64,000 nucleotides of DNA from Leisingera sp. ANG-M1 (lineage in GTDB: Bacteria > Pseudomonadota > Alphaproteobacteria > Rhodobacterales > Rhodobacteraceae). Where the stretch lies: contig NZ_JWLC01000007.1 in NCBI RefSeq assembly GCF_000813745.1, positions 1-64,000 on the forward strand, read 5' to 3'. A program made the translations under genes and the position numbers. Shown here piece after piece: positions 1 to 8,541 of the stretch. The notes below the pieces were generated by a model that had not been told where the DNA came from, did not search any database, and saw only the letters and a program-made list of their open reading frames with translations. Positions within the stretch are counted from its first letter, which is position 1; every line of letters begins with the position of its first letter.

Positions 1-1324
1 CTGGTCCTATGCCGATGTGCTCCCGTATTTCAAACGCATGGAAACCTGGAACGACCGCGGCCACGGCGGCGATCCGGATTGGCGCGGCAAGGACGGCCCG
101 CTGCATGTGACCCGCGGCCCCCGCGACAACCCGCTGCATGACGCCTTCGTCAAGGCGGGCGCGCAGGCCGGCTACCCGGTCACCCAGGACTACAACGGCG
201 AGCAGCAGGAGGGCTTCGGCCCGATGGAGATGACGGTCCACAATGGCCGCCGCTGGTCCGCCGCCAACGCCTATCTGCGCCCGGCGCTGAAGCGTGAGAA
301 CTGCGACATGATCCGCGCCTTTGCCCGCAAGGTGGTGATCGAGGATGGCCGCGCGGTGGGTGTCGAGATCGAACGCGGCGGCAAGACCGAGGTGATCCGT
401 GCAAATGCCGAGGTGATCCTGGCGGCTTCCTCGCTGAACTCGCCCAAGATGCTGATGCTGTCCGGCATCGGCCCGGCAAAGCACCTGGCCGAACACGGTA
501 TCGACGTGGTTGTTGACCGTCCCGGCGTCGGCCAGAACCTGCAGGACCACCTCGAGTTCTACTTCCAGTTCGCCTGCAAACTGCCGATCACCCTGTTCAA
601 ATACTGGAACCTGGTCGGCAAGGGCCTGGTCGGCGCTCAGTGGCTGTTCACCAAGACCGGCCTCGGCGCCTCGAACCAGTTTGAAAGCGCCGCCTTCATC
701 CGCTCCGACAAGGGGGTGGATTACCCGGACATCCAGTACCACTTCCTGCCCATCGCCGTCCGCTACGACGGCCAGGCCGCAGCCGAAGGCCATGGCTTCC
801 AGGCCCATGTCGGCCCGATGCGCTCACCGTCCCGCGGCGAGGTCACACTGGCGTCGAGCGACCCCAAGGACGCGCCCAGGATCCTGTTCAACTACATGTC
901 GACCGAGCAGGACTGGATCGACTTCCGCAAGTGCGTGCGCCTGACGCGCGAGATCTTTGCCCAGGATGCGATGAAGCCGTTCCTCAAGCATGAGATCCAG
1001 CCCGGCACCGATCTGCAGACCGACGACGAGATCGACGGCTTCTTGCGCGAGCATGTGGAAAGCGCCTATCACCCCTGCGGCACCTGCAAGATGGGCGCGG
1101 CGGATGATCCCATGGCCGTCGTCGACCCTGAATGCCGCGTCATCGGTGTCGACGGCCTGCGTGTCGCCGACAGCTCGATCTTCCCGCGCATCACCAACGG
1201 CAACCTCAACGGCCCCTCGATCATGACCGGCGAGAAGGCCTCGGACCATATCCTGGGCCGCCGCCTGCCGTCCTCGAACGCCGAACCCTGGTTCAACCCG
1301 AACTGGCGCGAAGCGCAGCGCTGA
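1..1324 (+). CDS. betA: choline dehydrogenase (GMC family), C-terminal part
   Basis: C-terminal 440 residues of a GMC-family FAD oxidoreductase, read as choline dehydrogenase, which oxidises choline to betaine aldehyde in glycine betaine synthesis. The frame is already open at base 2, so the start lies left of the window; roughly 110 N-terminal residues, including the FAD-binding glycine motif, are missing against a usual length near 550. Visible are the substrate domain, the GMC C-terminal signature with the catalytic histidine in [10 protein letters not shown] near base 1070, and the closing segments [11 protein letters not shown] and [11 protein letters not shown] hairpin terminator follows directly. 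Another GMC alcohol dehydrogenase is the main alternative, but the sequence looks very close to BetA. Confidence 0.88.
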   Translation, partial: WSYADVLPYFKRMETWNDRGHGGDPDWRGKDGPLHVTRGPRDNPLHDAFVKAGAQAGYPVTQDYNGEQQEGFGPMEMTVHNGRRWSAANAYLRPALKRENCDMIRAFARKVVIEDGRAVGVEIERGGKTEVIRANAEVILAASSLNSPKMLMLSGIGPAKHLAEHGIDVVVDRPGVGQNLQDHLEFYFQFACKLPITLFKYWNLVGKGLVGAQWLFTKTGLGASNQFESAAFIRSDKGVDYPDIQYHFLPIAVRYDGQAAAEGHGFQAHVGPMRSPSRGEVTLASSDPKDAPRILFNYMSTEQDWIDFRKCVRLTREIFAQDAMKPFLKHEIQPGTDLQTDDEIDGFLREHVESAYHPCGTCKMGAADDPMAVVDPECRVIGVDGLRVADSSIFPRITNGNLNGPSIMTGEKASDHILGRRLPSSNAEPWFNPNWREAQR

Positions 1325-1340
1325 CCTGCCGCGCACCAGC

Positions 1341-1384
1341 AAGCCGCCCGCCACCTCCCCTTTCGTGCGGGCGGCTTACTTTTT
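1341..1384 (+). terminator. intrinsic terminator of betA
   Basis: An 11-bp perfect stem (AAGCCGCCCGC at 1341-1351 with GCGGGCGGCTT at 1367-1377) is followed by a short T-rich tail, 17 bases after the betA stop. Confidence 0.8.
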
Positions 1385-1415
1385 CTCCTGAAAATCAGCA
1401 CGTCCGCGGCATCTT

Positions 1416-1429
1416 TTGATCCGCGTCAA
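1416..1429. promoter_or_regulatory. FNR/FnrL-like box
   Basis: TTGATCCGCGTCAA matches the FNR-type consensus TTGAT-N4-ATCAA at nine of ten defined positions. It lies 60 bases before the start of the DUF465 gene and just after the betA terminator, so it most likely governs that small gene. Alphaproteobacterial FnrL/Dnr sites often have this shape; binding itself is inference. Confidence 0.5.
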
Positions 1430-1488
1430 AGTGGCGGCGCGGCCCGGCACATAACCTGTTCACGACCCTAATGAGAAGGAGCGGACAG

Positions 1489-1728
1489 GTGTCCAACACC
1501 CCCCATGAACTGGCCGAGGAATTCCCGGACAAAGCCGCGCTGATGAGCAATCTGAAGCAATCGGACGCCCATTTTGCCAAGCTGGCGGATGAATACCACG
1601 AGGTGAACCGCGCCGTGCACCGGGCTGAAACCAATGTGGAACCGGTGAGTGCCGAGGCCGAAACCGGCCTGCGCAAGCAGCGTGCAGCACTGAAGGATGA
1701 AATCTGGGGCATTCTGTCCAGGGCATGA
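1489..1728 (+). CDS. YdcH family (DUF465) small protein
   Basis: 79-residue charged, mostly helical protein of the DUF465/YdcH type; function unknown. The sequence opens MSNTPHELAEEFP after the initiator, a form seen in many rhodobacteral DUF465 proteins. I chose the GTG at 1489 because AGGAG lies at 1476-1480 at proper spacing; an in-frame ATG at 1471 has no ribosome binding site. The remaining protein is a predicted helical hairpin rich in E, K and A. An FNR-like box sits upstream and a strong hairpin terminator follows, so it is probably transcribed alone and responds to oxygen. Confidence 0.8.
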   Translation: MSNTPHELAEEFPDKAALMSNLKQSDAHFAKLADEYHEVNRAVHRAETNVEPVSAEAETGLRKQRAALKDEIWGILSRA

Positions 1729-1752
1729 GGCCGCGGAAATAGATGCAGACAG

Positions 1753-1777
1753 GAGGGCGCCCAGGGCGCCCTCTTTT
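1753..1777 (+). terminator. intrinsic terminator
   Basis: Nine-bp perfect stem GAGGGCGCC / GGCGCCCTC with a three-base loop, followed by TTTT; 25 bases after the DUF465 stop. Confidence 0.85.
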
Positions 1778-2073
1778 CTGGGGGGCAGGCGGGGCAGAGG
1801 CCGTTTCGGGGAATCACTTTGTTGAAAATTGAAAGAGGATTCCCGGCGGAAACCTGGCCGGATTTTGGCGCTGTGCACCTGTATTGGACTGCCGCAGGAA
1901 ACAATGCATCTCTGCAGGCGGACTGTTCCTGCGTAGAGGCGCATCATTAACCAATTTCTTCAAATTTGAGCGAAAATGGGGCAATCCCGCGCGCTTTAGT
2001 ATAGTCTGGGTACAGCAAATGGATGCGCCTTTACACGGGCCGCCGCATGAGTTTCGAGTTGAGGAGATGCCAG
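1778..2073. other. AT-richer intergenic stretch
   Basis: About 300 bases without a convincing gene. Base composition is clearly more AT-rich than in the neighbouring coding DNA, particularly 1815-2000. A plus-strand open frame from 1884 to 2105 has no ribosome binding site and is displaced by the better-supported frame at 2074, so I leave it out. Promoter elements for the downstream ORF probably lie here, but I could not define one. Confidence 0.5.
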
Positions 2074-2259
2074 ATGGAACAGACCTGCCAGACCGCTTTC
2101 GGTGAGGACATTCAGGGCATCGCTGCGGAGGCCAGCGACGCAGAAATTCTGGCAGCCGTCCGCCGGGTGCTGACCGCGGAGGAGGTCAGCCATCCTGAGG
2201 TCGAACAGCCTGGGAAGACCTCCCTGGTTTCGGCGTTTCTCAGCAAGCTGCGCGGGTAA
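2074..2259 (+). CDS. small hypothetical protein
   Basis: 61-residue acidic protein of unknown function. The ATG at 2074 follows GAGGAG at 2061-2066, a good ribosome binding site; the in-frame ATG at 2023 lacks one. The middle (AEASDAEILAAVRRVLTAEE) is a probable amphipathic helix and the tail ends in LVSAFLSKLRG. No family recognised. It lies between AT-rich intergenic DNA and another orphan, in a possible small accessory island. Confidence 0.5.
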   Translation: MEQTCQTAFGEDIQGIAAEASDAEILAAVRRVLTAEEVSHPEVEQPGKTSLVSAFLSKLRG

Positions 2260-2299
2260 GGCCGGAGACTGCCATTGATTGCCAGATAGCAATTTAGCC

Positions 2300-2755
2300 A
2301 TGCGGACGGTTTGTGACACCGACTGGGCAGAGCACCTGATCCCTCAAGCGACCAACGACGTTTTGGAAAGGCTGGTAGAGGGGCAAAGCCCGAACTTGCA
2401 TTTCGGCTGGCTGGCGCTTCTGTACAAGAAGTACCGGCTTGGCGATTGGAATAATGTGATCCCGGATCCCGGTACTATTCCTGACAAGACCTATTTGATG
2501 CATGAGGCAGAAAGTTACTGCCTGTTTCATCTGGAGCATGAGAAATTCGGCAGTCACATAATCGAGTGCGCTAACCCTTATGCTGAAAATGTTTTTGTAT
2601 TTTTTGACTATTCAAGCATGGTTGCTGTGTTCGAAGTTTTGGATGCGCAGGACACTCAGCCTGAGCTTCAAACGCCGTATGTCCCAATCTACTATGCGCA
2701 TCCGCACGACCGGTATGACTATAAGACTGGAACCTGCCTCTGGGAGGAACCATAG
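2300..2755 (+). CDS. orphan hypothetical protein, low GC
   Basis: 151-residue soluble protein rich in aromatic residues (W, Y, F) and acidic residues, with no signal peptide or membrane segment. I did not recognise the family. Segments such as NPYAENVFVFFDY and YVPIYYAHPHDRYDYK suggest a compact beta-rich fold. The ATG at 2300 is used; a TTG at 2279 in frame is possible, and neither has a clear ribosome binding site. Codon use and base composition are AT-richer than in the surrounding high-GC genes, which fits recent transfer. It stands alone between an orphan ORF and pccR. Confidence 0.55.
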   Translation: MRTVCDTDWAEHLIPQATNDVLERLVEGQSPNLHFGWLALLYKKYRLGDWNNVIPDPGTIPDKTYLMHEAESYCLFHLEHEKFGSHIIECANPYAENVFVFFDYSSMVAVFEVLDAQDTQPELQTPYVPIYYAHPHDRYDYKTGTCLWEEP

Positions 2756-2871
2756 GCACTTGGTTCGCATCCGGACTTGCCTTGCTCCGGCCCGCTTCGT
2801 TTGCCGGGGCAAGGCTTTTCGAAAACCTTTGGCAATTTTCTTGTTATGAATTTTGCTCTGCAAGTGACGCC

Positions 2872-4260
2872 TCAGCTCACCTCATAGGGCAGCACGCCGC
2901 GCTGGCCGGGGTTGATGGTCAGCCGCCGTTCCAGCGGCGGGACTGAGCGCTGGTGGCAGTCCTTGCGCTCGCAGATGCGGCAGGAGATGCCAATCGGCTC
3001 ATAGGCACTGTCGTTGCTGACATCCAGATTGTCTGCATAGACCAGCGCATCCGCGTGGCGCACCTCGCAGCCCAGGGCAATTGCATACCGCCGCACCGGC
3101 GCGCCGTATGAGCCGCCCGGTTTCGACACATCCCGCGCCAGTGAAATATAGCGTACCCCGTCCGGCGTTTCCGCCAGCTGGCGCAGGAACCGGCCTGGGG
3201 TCTCAAACGCCCGGTGCACATTCCACAAGGGGCAGGCGCCTCCAAAGCGCGCAAACTGCAGTCTTGTGGCAGAGTGCCGCTTGGTGATTGTGCCCGCCTG
3301 GTCCACCCGCACAAAGAAGAACGGCAGCCCCTTGGCGCCGGGCCTCTGCAGGGTCGAGAGGCGATGGGCAATCTGCTCGATCGAAGCGCCAAAGCGGATC
3401 GCCAGCAGCTCCAGATCGTGGCGGCAAGTCTGCGCCGCTTCCAGGAACCGCCCATACGGCATCAGGGCCGCGCCGGCGAAATAGTTGGCCAGGCCGATCT
3501 TGGCGATGGCACGGGCCTCCTCGCTCTGAAATTTTGCAAAGTCCAGGGTCGCTTCCAGCAAAGTGTTCTGCCTGAGCAAGGCCACCTGCAGCAGCATCTG
3601 GAACAGCTGCGTCTGCGGCGCCGACCGGTTCGACAGATACAGCACCTTGGCCTCGGGGTCGTAGCGGCGCAGCCCTTCCATCTCAGTCTGGCGCACGGTG
3701 ATGCCGCCGCGCTCCAGCTCGGCCACCGCCGCTGCGCGGATGTCCCCCGTGGCCGAAAACCGCTCGGCCGCATGGTCCACCGCGTCAATGTAGTTGTCGC
3801 AATAGTGGAAGAAGTCCCGCACTTCCTCCCAGGGCGAGGCCTGGATGCGGGCATCCTCGCGCCCCAGCGCCTCGTCCAGCGAGGCCAGCCGCTCGTGGGT
3901 CTGTCTGTAGGCCCGGTGCAGCGAAAGGAATGCCCGTGCCAGGGCAGGGGCATTTGACGCGGTCAGCCGCAGGTCGGCCAGCGGCGGCGCGTCATCGGCA
4001 AACACCGGGTCCGCCATTGCTTCGCGCATGTCGCTGACCAGCCGCTCGCTGTCGCCGGCGCTCAGCTCGGTCACGTCCATGCCGAACTCCTGCGCCAGCG
4101 CCAGCACCACCGTGGTCGAGACCGGCCGGTTGTTGTTCTCCATCTGGTTCAGATAGGGCAGCGACACGCCCAGCTTGGCGGCAAAATCCTTCTGGGTCAG
4201 ATCCAGCCGCACGCGCATTTCGCGCAGCTTGGCGCCGGCGTAAAGTTTCTGGGTGGCCAT
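2872..4260 (-). CDS. pccR: ScfR-family transcriptional regulator, PccR-like
   Basis: 462-residue short-chain fatty acyl-CoA regulator, expected to sense propionyl-CoA and activate its carboxylase. Residues 8-62 form an XRE-type helix-turn-helix (LTQKDFAAKLGVSLPYLNQM). The centre is an IrrE/ImmA-like domain lacking the HExxH zinc motif, as usual for ScfR proteins. The C-terminal DUF2083-type domain carries the cysteine cluster CRICERKDC. The start MATQKLYAG at 4260 fits the family; the frame stays open further upstream without support. TTTGCAAA-type half-sites lie just upstream and also before pccB at 6992, so autoregulation plus control of propionyl-CoA genes is likely. RamB-like regulators of the glyoxylate cycle are the alternative identity. 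Confidence 0.85.
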   Translation of the reverse strand: MATQKLYAGAKLREMRVRLDLTQKDFAAKLGVSLPYLNQMENNNRPVSTTVVLALAQEFGMDVTELSAGDSERLVSDMREAMADPVFADDAPPLADLRLTASNAPALARAFLSLHRAYRQTHERLASLDEALGREDARIQASPWEEVRDFFHYCDNYIDAVDHAAERFSATGDIRAAAVAELERGGITVRQTEMEGLRRYDPEAKVLYLSNRSAPQTQLFQMLLQVALLRQNTLLEATLDFAKFQSEEARAIAKIGLANYFAGAALMPYGRFLEAAQTCRHDLELLAIRFGASIEQIAHRLSTLQRPGAKGLPFFFVRVDQAGTITKRHSATRLQFARFGGACPLWNVHRAFETPGRFLRQLAETPDGVRYISLARDVSKPGGSYGAPVRRYAIALGCEVRHADALVYADNLDVSNDSAYEPIGISCRICERKDCHQRSVPPLERRLTINPGQRGVLPYEVS

Positions 4261-4270
4261 AGGGCGTGCC

Positions 4271-4308
4271 TTTGCAAGTTTACTTTCTGCGCAAGCTAAC
4301 TTTGCAAA
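4271..4308. promoter_or_regulatory. putative PccR/ScfR operator upstream of pccR
   Basis: TTTGCAAG at 4271-4278, TGCGCAAG at 4288-4295 and TTTGCAAA at 4301-4308 lie 10-48 bases before the pccR start. I recall the R. sphaeroides PccR motif as paired TTTGCAAA half-sites with a 4-base spacer; spacing here is similar but not exact. Confidence 0.55.
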
Positions 4309-4325
4309 GATGGCAAGGCAAGCGG

Positions 4326-4613
4326 TCAGACCCGCGCACCCTCGCGAAACACCTGCCGCCACTCCAGGATCGGCACCGACTTCCGCAGCCCGGTGGGCCA
4401 GAAGGGGTCTTCCTGCACCATCTCCTGCACCTCCTCCTGGCTTTCTGCCTCCACCATCCACATTCCGCCGCTGCCGGTTCCTGTTTCCAACAGCGGTCCG
4501 GCACCCAGAACCTGCAGGCCGCAGGCGCCTAGAAACTCCAGGTGGGCGGCCATATGCTGCTGGCGCAAGTCTTCTTTTCCAGCGGCATCTTCAAACATCA
4601 CGCAGTAAATCAT
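4326..4613 (-). CDS. YciI family protein
   Basis: 95-residue YciI-like protein of the ferredoxin-like alpha+beta fold. It has the characteristic opening MIYCVMFEDAAGK, a central AAHLEFLGA histidine segment (the conserved catalytic-type His of the family) and the C-terminal DPFWPTGL. YciI proteins are small dimers, some acting as dehydrochlorinases or isomerases, and the substrate here is unknown. The start at 4613 follows AAGGAA at good spacing. It is divergent from the LysR gene at 4707 across a 93-bp region containing a 17-bp direct repeat, so it may be the target of that regulator. Confidence 0.82.
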   Translation of the reverse strand: MIYCVMFEDAAGKEDLRQQHMAAHLEFLGACGLQVLGAGPLLETGTGSGGMWMVEAESQEEVQEMVQEDPFWPTGLRKSVPILEWRQVFREGARV

Positions 4614-4647
4614 TGTTTGTTCCTTCATGTGCCGCAACAGGATGCCA

Positions 4648-4705
4648 AGTTGCAAAACTGCGCGGCAGGCTGGAAATTTGCGCGATTAAGTTGCACAAAT
4701 GCGGA
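4648..4705. promoter_or_regulatory. 17-bp direct repeat in yciI/lysR divergent promoter
   Basis: AAGTTGCAAAACTGCGC (4648-4664) recurs as AAGTTGCACAAATGCGG (4689-4705), 14 of 17 identical, 41 bp start to start (about four helical turns). It probably serves as the operator for the LysR protein encoded next door. The second copy abuts the LysR start codon. Confidence 0.5.
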
Positions 4706-4706
4706 T

Positions 4707-5561
4707 ATGAACTGGGATGATGCACGCTTTCTTCTGGGCTTGTCGCAGGCGGGCAGCCTGACCGCGGCAGCCCGGCTGCTGCGGGCCGACAAAAGCACCG
4801 TGGCCCGGCGGCTTGCGGCGCTGGAAGAGGCAGTAGGCCTGCCCCTGACCGAACGTGCGGGCAACGGCGCCCTGCGCCTCACTGCGGCGGGGCAGGAGGC
4901 TGCACGCCACGCCGAGAAGATGGCGGATGCGGCGCAGGCTCTGCGCGCGCTGGGGGAGGCGCAGGAGGCGCAATTTGTCGGCAGCGTCCGGCTGACCGCG
5001 GTGCCGCTGATCGCTAACCATCTGCTGCTGCCCCGGTTGCCGGAGCTGCTGGCCGCCGCGCCGGGCCTGCGGGTGGAGCTGGTCAGCGAGCCGCGCGACC
5101 TGAGCCTGCCCGAGGGCGAGGCGGACATTGCGTTGCGCCTTGCGCGCCCGCCCGGCGCCGGGCAGGGGGTTCTGGCGCGCAAGCTGGCGGTTTTGCCCTA
5201 TGCTGCCTTTGGCGCCTGCGGCGCCGTGCCGGACCTGCCGTGGCTGGGCTACGAGGCGCGGATGGGCTTCCTGCCCCATGCCGAGGCCATTGCCCAAGCC
5301 GCTGCTATGCCCGGCCAAGCCCTGCATCCGGTCAGGTTCAATGATGCCGAGGCAGTGTACCTTGCGGCGCTGGCCGGGCAGGGCAAAACCCTGCTGCCCC
5401 GGATCATCGGCGCCAATGATGCCAGGCTGCAGGAGCTGCAGTGCCCGGTGCCTGCGCCGCAGCGCGAACTGTGGCTGATGGTGCGCCGCGATCTGCGCGG
5501 GTTGGAGCGGATCCGGGCCGCGGTGGCCTGGCTCGACAAGCTCTTTGGAGGGGCTGGCTGA
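4707..5561 (+). CDS. LysR family transcriptional regulator
   Basis: 284-residue LysR-type regulator. The N-terminal winged helix-turn-helix covers residues 1-60 (LSQAGSLTAAARLLRADKSTVARRLAALE), followed by a linker helix and a shortened periplasmic-binding-protein-like effector domain. The ATG at 4707 gives the usual MNWDDARFLL opening. No Shine-Dalgarno sequence is visible because a 17-bp repeat abuts the start, so a leaderless or weakly translated message is possible. It is divergent from the YciI gene and ends 3 bases before the convergent MFS gene. Effector unknown. Confidence 0.85.
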   Translation: MNWDDARFLLGLSQAGSLTAAARLLRADKSTVARRLAALEEAVGLPLTERAGNGALRLTAAGQEAARHAEKMADAAQALRALGEAQEAQFVGSVRLTAVPLIANHLLLPRLPELLAAAPGLRVELVSEPRDLSLPEGEADIALRLARPPGAGQGVLARKLAVLPYAAFGACGAVPDLPWLGYEARMGFLPHAEAIAQAAAMPGQALHPVRFNDAEAVYLAALAGQGKTLLPRIIGANDARLQELQCPVPAPQRELWLMVRRDLRGLERIRAAVAWLDKLFGGAG

Positions 5562-5564
5562 GCC

Positions 5565-6776
5565 TCAGACGCCGATGCGCCGCTCCCGCCAGACCACCAG
5601 CAGAATTGAAATCAGCCCGCAGACGCCAGTGGCAAGCATGATCGTCAAAAGTGGCACCGCGGTGGAACCCGGCACCAGCAGCATGCCGGCAAAGGCGCTG
5701 AGCGCGGCGCCCGCGCCGATCATGATCGCGCCGCTAAGGCCCGATGCGGTGCCCGCCAGGTGCGGCCGCACCGAGATGGCGCCAGCAGTTGCGTTGGGGA
5801 TAGCCATGCCGTTGCCGATCCCGACAAAGCACATGAGGCCGAAGAACGTCCACACCGTATCCGCGCCGGACGCCGCGATCAGCAGCGACACCAGCACCCC
5901 GCCGCCATTGATCACGCAGCCCCAAAGCACCATCCGGTTGATGCCGATGCGGGTGGAATACCGGCCGGAGACGAAGTTCCCGGCAAAGTAGCCGATTGCA
6001 GGCGCCGAGAAATAGACGCCAAGTTCCGCCGTGCTGAGGCCGTACACCTCGGTGCCGACAAACGGCGCGCCGCCCAGGTAGGCAAAGAAAGAGCCCGAGG
6101 CGAGGCCGGAGGCCAGTGAATAGCCCCAGAACCGCGGCGAGCGCAGCAGCTCCGGGTATTCCTTGAATTGCGCGGTCAGCGTCTTGCCGCTCTTGCGGGC
6201 GGTCTCGCCGAAATCGGTGAAGGTGATGGCCAGCGTTGCGGCGCCCACCAGGAACAGCAGCCAGAAATTGGTCTTCCAGCCCATCCACTGATCCAGAAAG
6301 CCGCCGATGGCCGGGCCGATCATCGGCACCACCGCCATGCCCATGGTGACATAGCCGATCATGCTGGCCGCCTGGTCGGTGTCATACATGTCCCGCACCG
6401 CAGCACGGCTCAGCACCATGGTGGCGGCCACCACGGTCTGCGCCACCCGGAACATCAGGAAGGCCTCGGCCGTGGGGGCATAGATGCAGCCTAGCGTCGC
6501 CAGCAGGAACAGCACAATGCTGGCCAGGATTACCGGACGCCGCCCCATCTGGTCGGAAATCGGCCCAACAAAGATCTGCACTACAGCATTGCCCGCCAGA
6601 TACAGCGCCACCGACAACTGCATCACCCGGTATTCAACCGCATAATACTCCGCCATCCCCGCAAGCGACGGCAGATGCAGGTTCATGCCAAGCGCCGACA
6701 GGCCTGCTAGCAGGATCAGGGTGAAAATGCGCGGAGGCGTCCGCTGGCCGGAAATGCGGGCATTATATGTGGACAT
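5565..6776 (-). CDS. Bcr/CflA-type MFS drug efflux transporter
   Basis: 403-residue inner-membrane proton antiporter of the major facilitator superfamily, 12 predicted membrane segments. The family loop-2/3 signature is seen as FVGPISDQMGRRPVIL near residue 75, and antiporter motif C resembles MAVVPMIGPAIGGFLDQ near residue 150, both typical of Bcr/CflA multidrug exporters. It lies between the LysR gene (convergent) and pccB (divergent). Substrate unknown; bicyclomycin-, sulfonamide- or amino-acid-type export are all seen in relatives. Confidence 0.85.
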   Translation of the reverse strand: MSTYNARISGQRTPPRIFTLILLAGLSALGMNLHLPSLAGMAEYYAVEYRVMQLSVALYLAGNAVVQIFVGPISDQMGRRPVILASIVLFLLATLGCIYAPTAEAFLMFRVAQTVVAATMVLSRAAVRDMYDTDQAASMIGYVTMGMAVVPMIGPAIGGFLDQWMGWKTNFWLLFLVGAATLAITFTDFGETARKSGKTLTAQFKEYPELLRSPRFWGYSLASGLASGSFFAYLGGAPFVGTEVYGLSTAELGVYFSAPAIGYFAGNFVSGRYSTRIGINRMVLWGCVINGGGVLVSLLIAASGADTVWTFFGLMCFVGIGNGMAIPNATAGAISVRPHLAGTASGLSGAIMIGAGAALSAFAGMLLVPGSTAVPLLTIMLATGVCGLISILLVVWRERRIGV

Positions 6777-6886
6777 ACCATCTGCCTTAGAGCAGCCCGC
6801 TGCCGTTGTCTATCGCGCAATCCGGGAGACTCTTATGTGCGCTGCGGGCCGCCGGTTGCAGTCGGCGGAATTTGCTGATTTTCAAC

Positions 6887-6927
6887 TTTGCTAACACCAT
6901 ATGCAAACGATTTGCAAATTTGCGAAA
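6887..6927. promoter_or_regulatory. putative PccR operator upstream of pccB
   Basis: A cluster of half-sites: TTTGCTAA at 6887-6894, TATGCAAA at 6900-6907, TTTGCAAA at 6911-6918 and TTTGCGAAA at 6919-6927, ending 65 bases before the pccB start. The same half-site occurs before pccR at 4271-4308. This fits ScfR control of propionyl-CoA carboxylase. Confidence 0.65.
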
Positions 6928-6991
6928 ATGTCCTTTGGCTTCGCTGCGGCGCAATATATGTTCGCGCTGAAATCTACAGGGGACATGTGCC

Positions 6992-8524
6992 ATGAAAGAC
7001 ATCCTTTCCGAGCTGGAAGACCGCCGCCAGGACGCGCGGCTGGGCGGCGGCCAGCGCCGCATCGACGCACAGCATGGGCGCGGCAAGCTGACAGCCCGCG
7101 AACGGATCGAACTCTTGCTGGACGAAGGCAGCTTTGAAGAATTCGACATGTTCATCGCCCATCGCTGCACCGATTTCGGCATGGAGAACAACAAACCGGC
7201 AGGCGACGGCGTGGTCACCGGCTGGGGCACCATCAACGGCCGCCAGGTCTATGTCTTCTCTCAGGACTTCACCGTTCTGGGGGGCTCGGTCTCTGCCACC
7301 CACGCCCAGAAAATCTGCAAGATCATGGACATGGCGATGCAGAATGGCGCGCCCGTTATCGGCATCAACGATTCCGGCGGTGCCCGCATCCAGGAAGGCG
7401 TTGACGCGCTCGCAGGCTACGCCGAAATCTTCCAGCGCAACATCATGGCCTCCGGCGTGATCCCGCAGATCTCTGTCATCATGGGCCCCTGCGCCGGCGG
7501 CGCGGTGTATTCGCCTGCGATGACCGACTTCATCTTCATGGTCAAAGACACCTCCTACATGTTCGTGACCGGCCCGGACGTGGTGAAAACCGTGACCAAC
7601 GAGGTCGTGACCGCTGAGGAGCTGGGCGGTGCCTCCACCCACACCAAAAAGTCCTCGGTCGCGGACGGCGCCTTTGAAAACGACGTAGAGGCGCTGGCTG
7701 AGGTCCGCCGCCTGGTCGACTTCCTGCCTGCAAACAACCGTGAAAAGCCCCCGGTGCGCCCGTTCTTCGACGAACCCGGCCGCATCGAATCCAGCCTCGA
7801 CACCCTGATCCCGGAAAACCCCAACAGCCCCTACGACATGAAGGAGCTGATCACCAAGGTTGCGGATGAGGGCGATTTCTACGAGATCCAGGAAGACTTC
7901 GCCAAGAACATCATCACCGGATTCATCCGCCTCGAAGGCCAGACCGTGGGCGTTGTCGCCAACCAGCCGATGGTGCTGGCAGGCTGCCTCGATATCGACT
8001 CGTCGCGCAAGGCCGCGCGGTTTGTGCGCTTCTGCGACTGTTTTGAAATCCCGATCCTGACCTTCGTCGACGTGCCGGGCTTCCTGCCGGGCACCTCCCA
8101 GGAATACGGCGGCGTCATCAAGCACGGCGCCAAGCTGCTGTTTGCCTATGGCGAGGCCACCGTGCCCAAGGTCACCGTGATCACCCGCAAGGCCTATGGC
8201 GGCGCCTATGACGTGATGGCCTCCAAACACCTGCGCGGCGATTTCAACTATGCCTGGCCGACGGCCGAGATCGCAGTGATGGGCGCCAAGGGCGCCACCG
8301 AGATCATCCACCGCGCCGACCTCGGCGATGCGGACAAGATCGCGGCCCACACTGCGGACTATGAAGACCGTTTCGCCAACCCCTTTGTGGCGGCTGAGCG
8401 CGGCTTCATCGACGAGGTGATCATGCCCCAGTCCACCCGCCGCCGCGTCGCCCGCGCCTTTGCTTCCCTGCGCGGCAAGCAGCTGAAGAACCCGTGGAAA
8501 AAGCACGACAACATTCCGCTGTAA
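6992..8524 (+). CDS. pccB: propionyl-CoA carboxylase beta subunit
   Basis: 510-residue carboxyltransferase subunit that transfers CO2 from biotin on PccA to propionyl-CoA, giving (S)-methylmalonyl-CoA. Both crotonase-fold halves are complete: the N-terminal acyl-CoA half with [16 protein letters not shown] and [12 protein letters not shown], and the C-terminal half with [19 protein letters not shown] and [13 protein letters not shown]. The start MKDILSELE is preceded by an AGGGGA-type site. Length and motifs are standard for PccB rather than acetyl-CoA carboxylase. Half-sites for PccR lie upstream. The alpha subunit is 4.5 kb downstream, with small envelope genes between. Confidence 0.96.
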   Translation: MKDILSELEDRRQDARLGGGQRRIDAQHGRGKLTARERIELLLDEGSFEEFDMFIAHRCTDFGMENNKPAGDGVVTGWGTINGRQVYVFSQDFTVLGGSVSATHAQKICKIMDMAMQNGAPVIGINDSGGARIQEGVDALAGYAEIFQRNIMASGVIPQISVIMGPCAGGAVYSPAMTDFIFMVKDTSYMFVTGPDVVKTVTNEVVTAEELGGASTHTKKSSVADGAFENDVEALAEVRRLVDFLPANNREKPPVRPFFDEPGRIESSLDTLIPENPNSPYDMKELITKVADEGDFYEIQEDFAKNIITGFIRLEGQTVGVVANQPMVLAGCLDIDSSRKAARFVRFCDCFEIPILTFVDVPGFLPGTSQEYGGVIKHGAKLLFAYGEATVPKVTVITRKAYGGAYDVMASKHLRGDFNYAWPTAEIAVMGAKGATEIIHRADLGDADKIAAHTADYEDRFANPFVAAERGFIDEVIMPQSTRRRVARAFASLRGKQLKNPWKKHDNIPL

Positions 8525-8541
8525 AAGAAACGAGGCAGGAA

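Noticed and set aside
1884-2105. 73-codon plus-strand ORF
   Set aside because: No ribosome binding site; overlaps the better-supported frame that starts at 2074.
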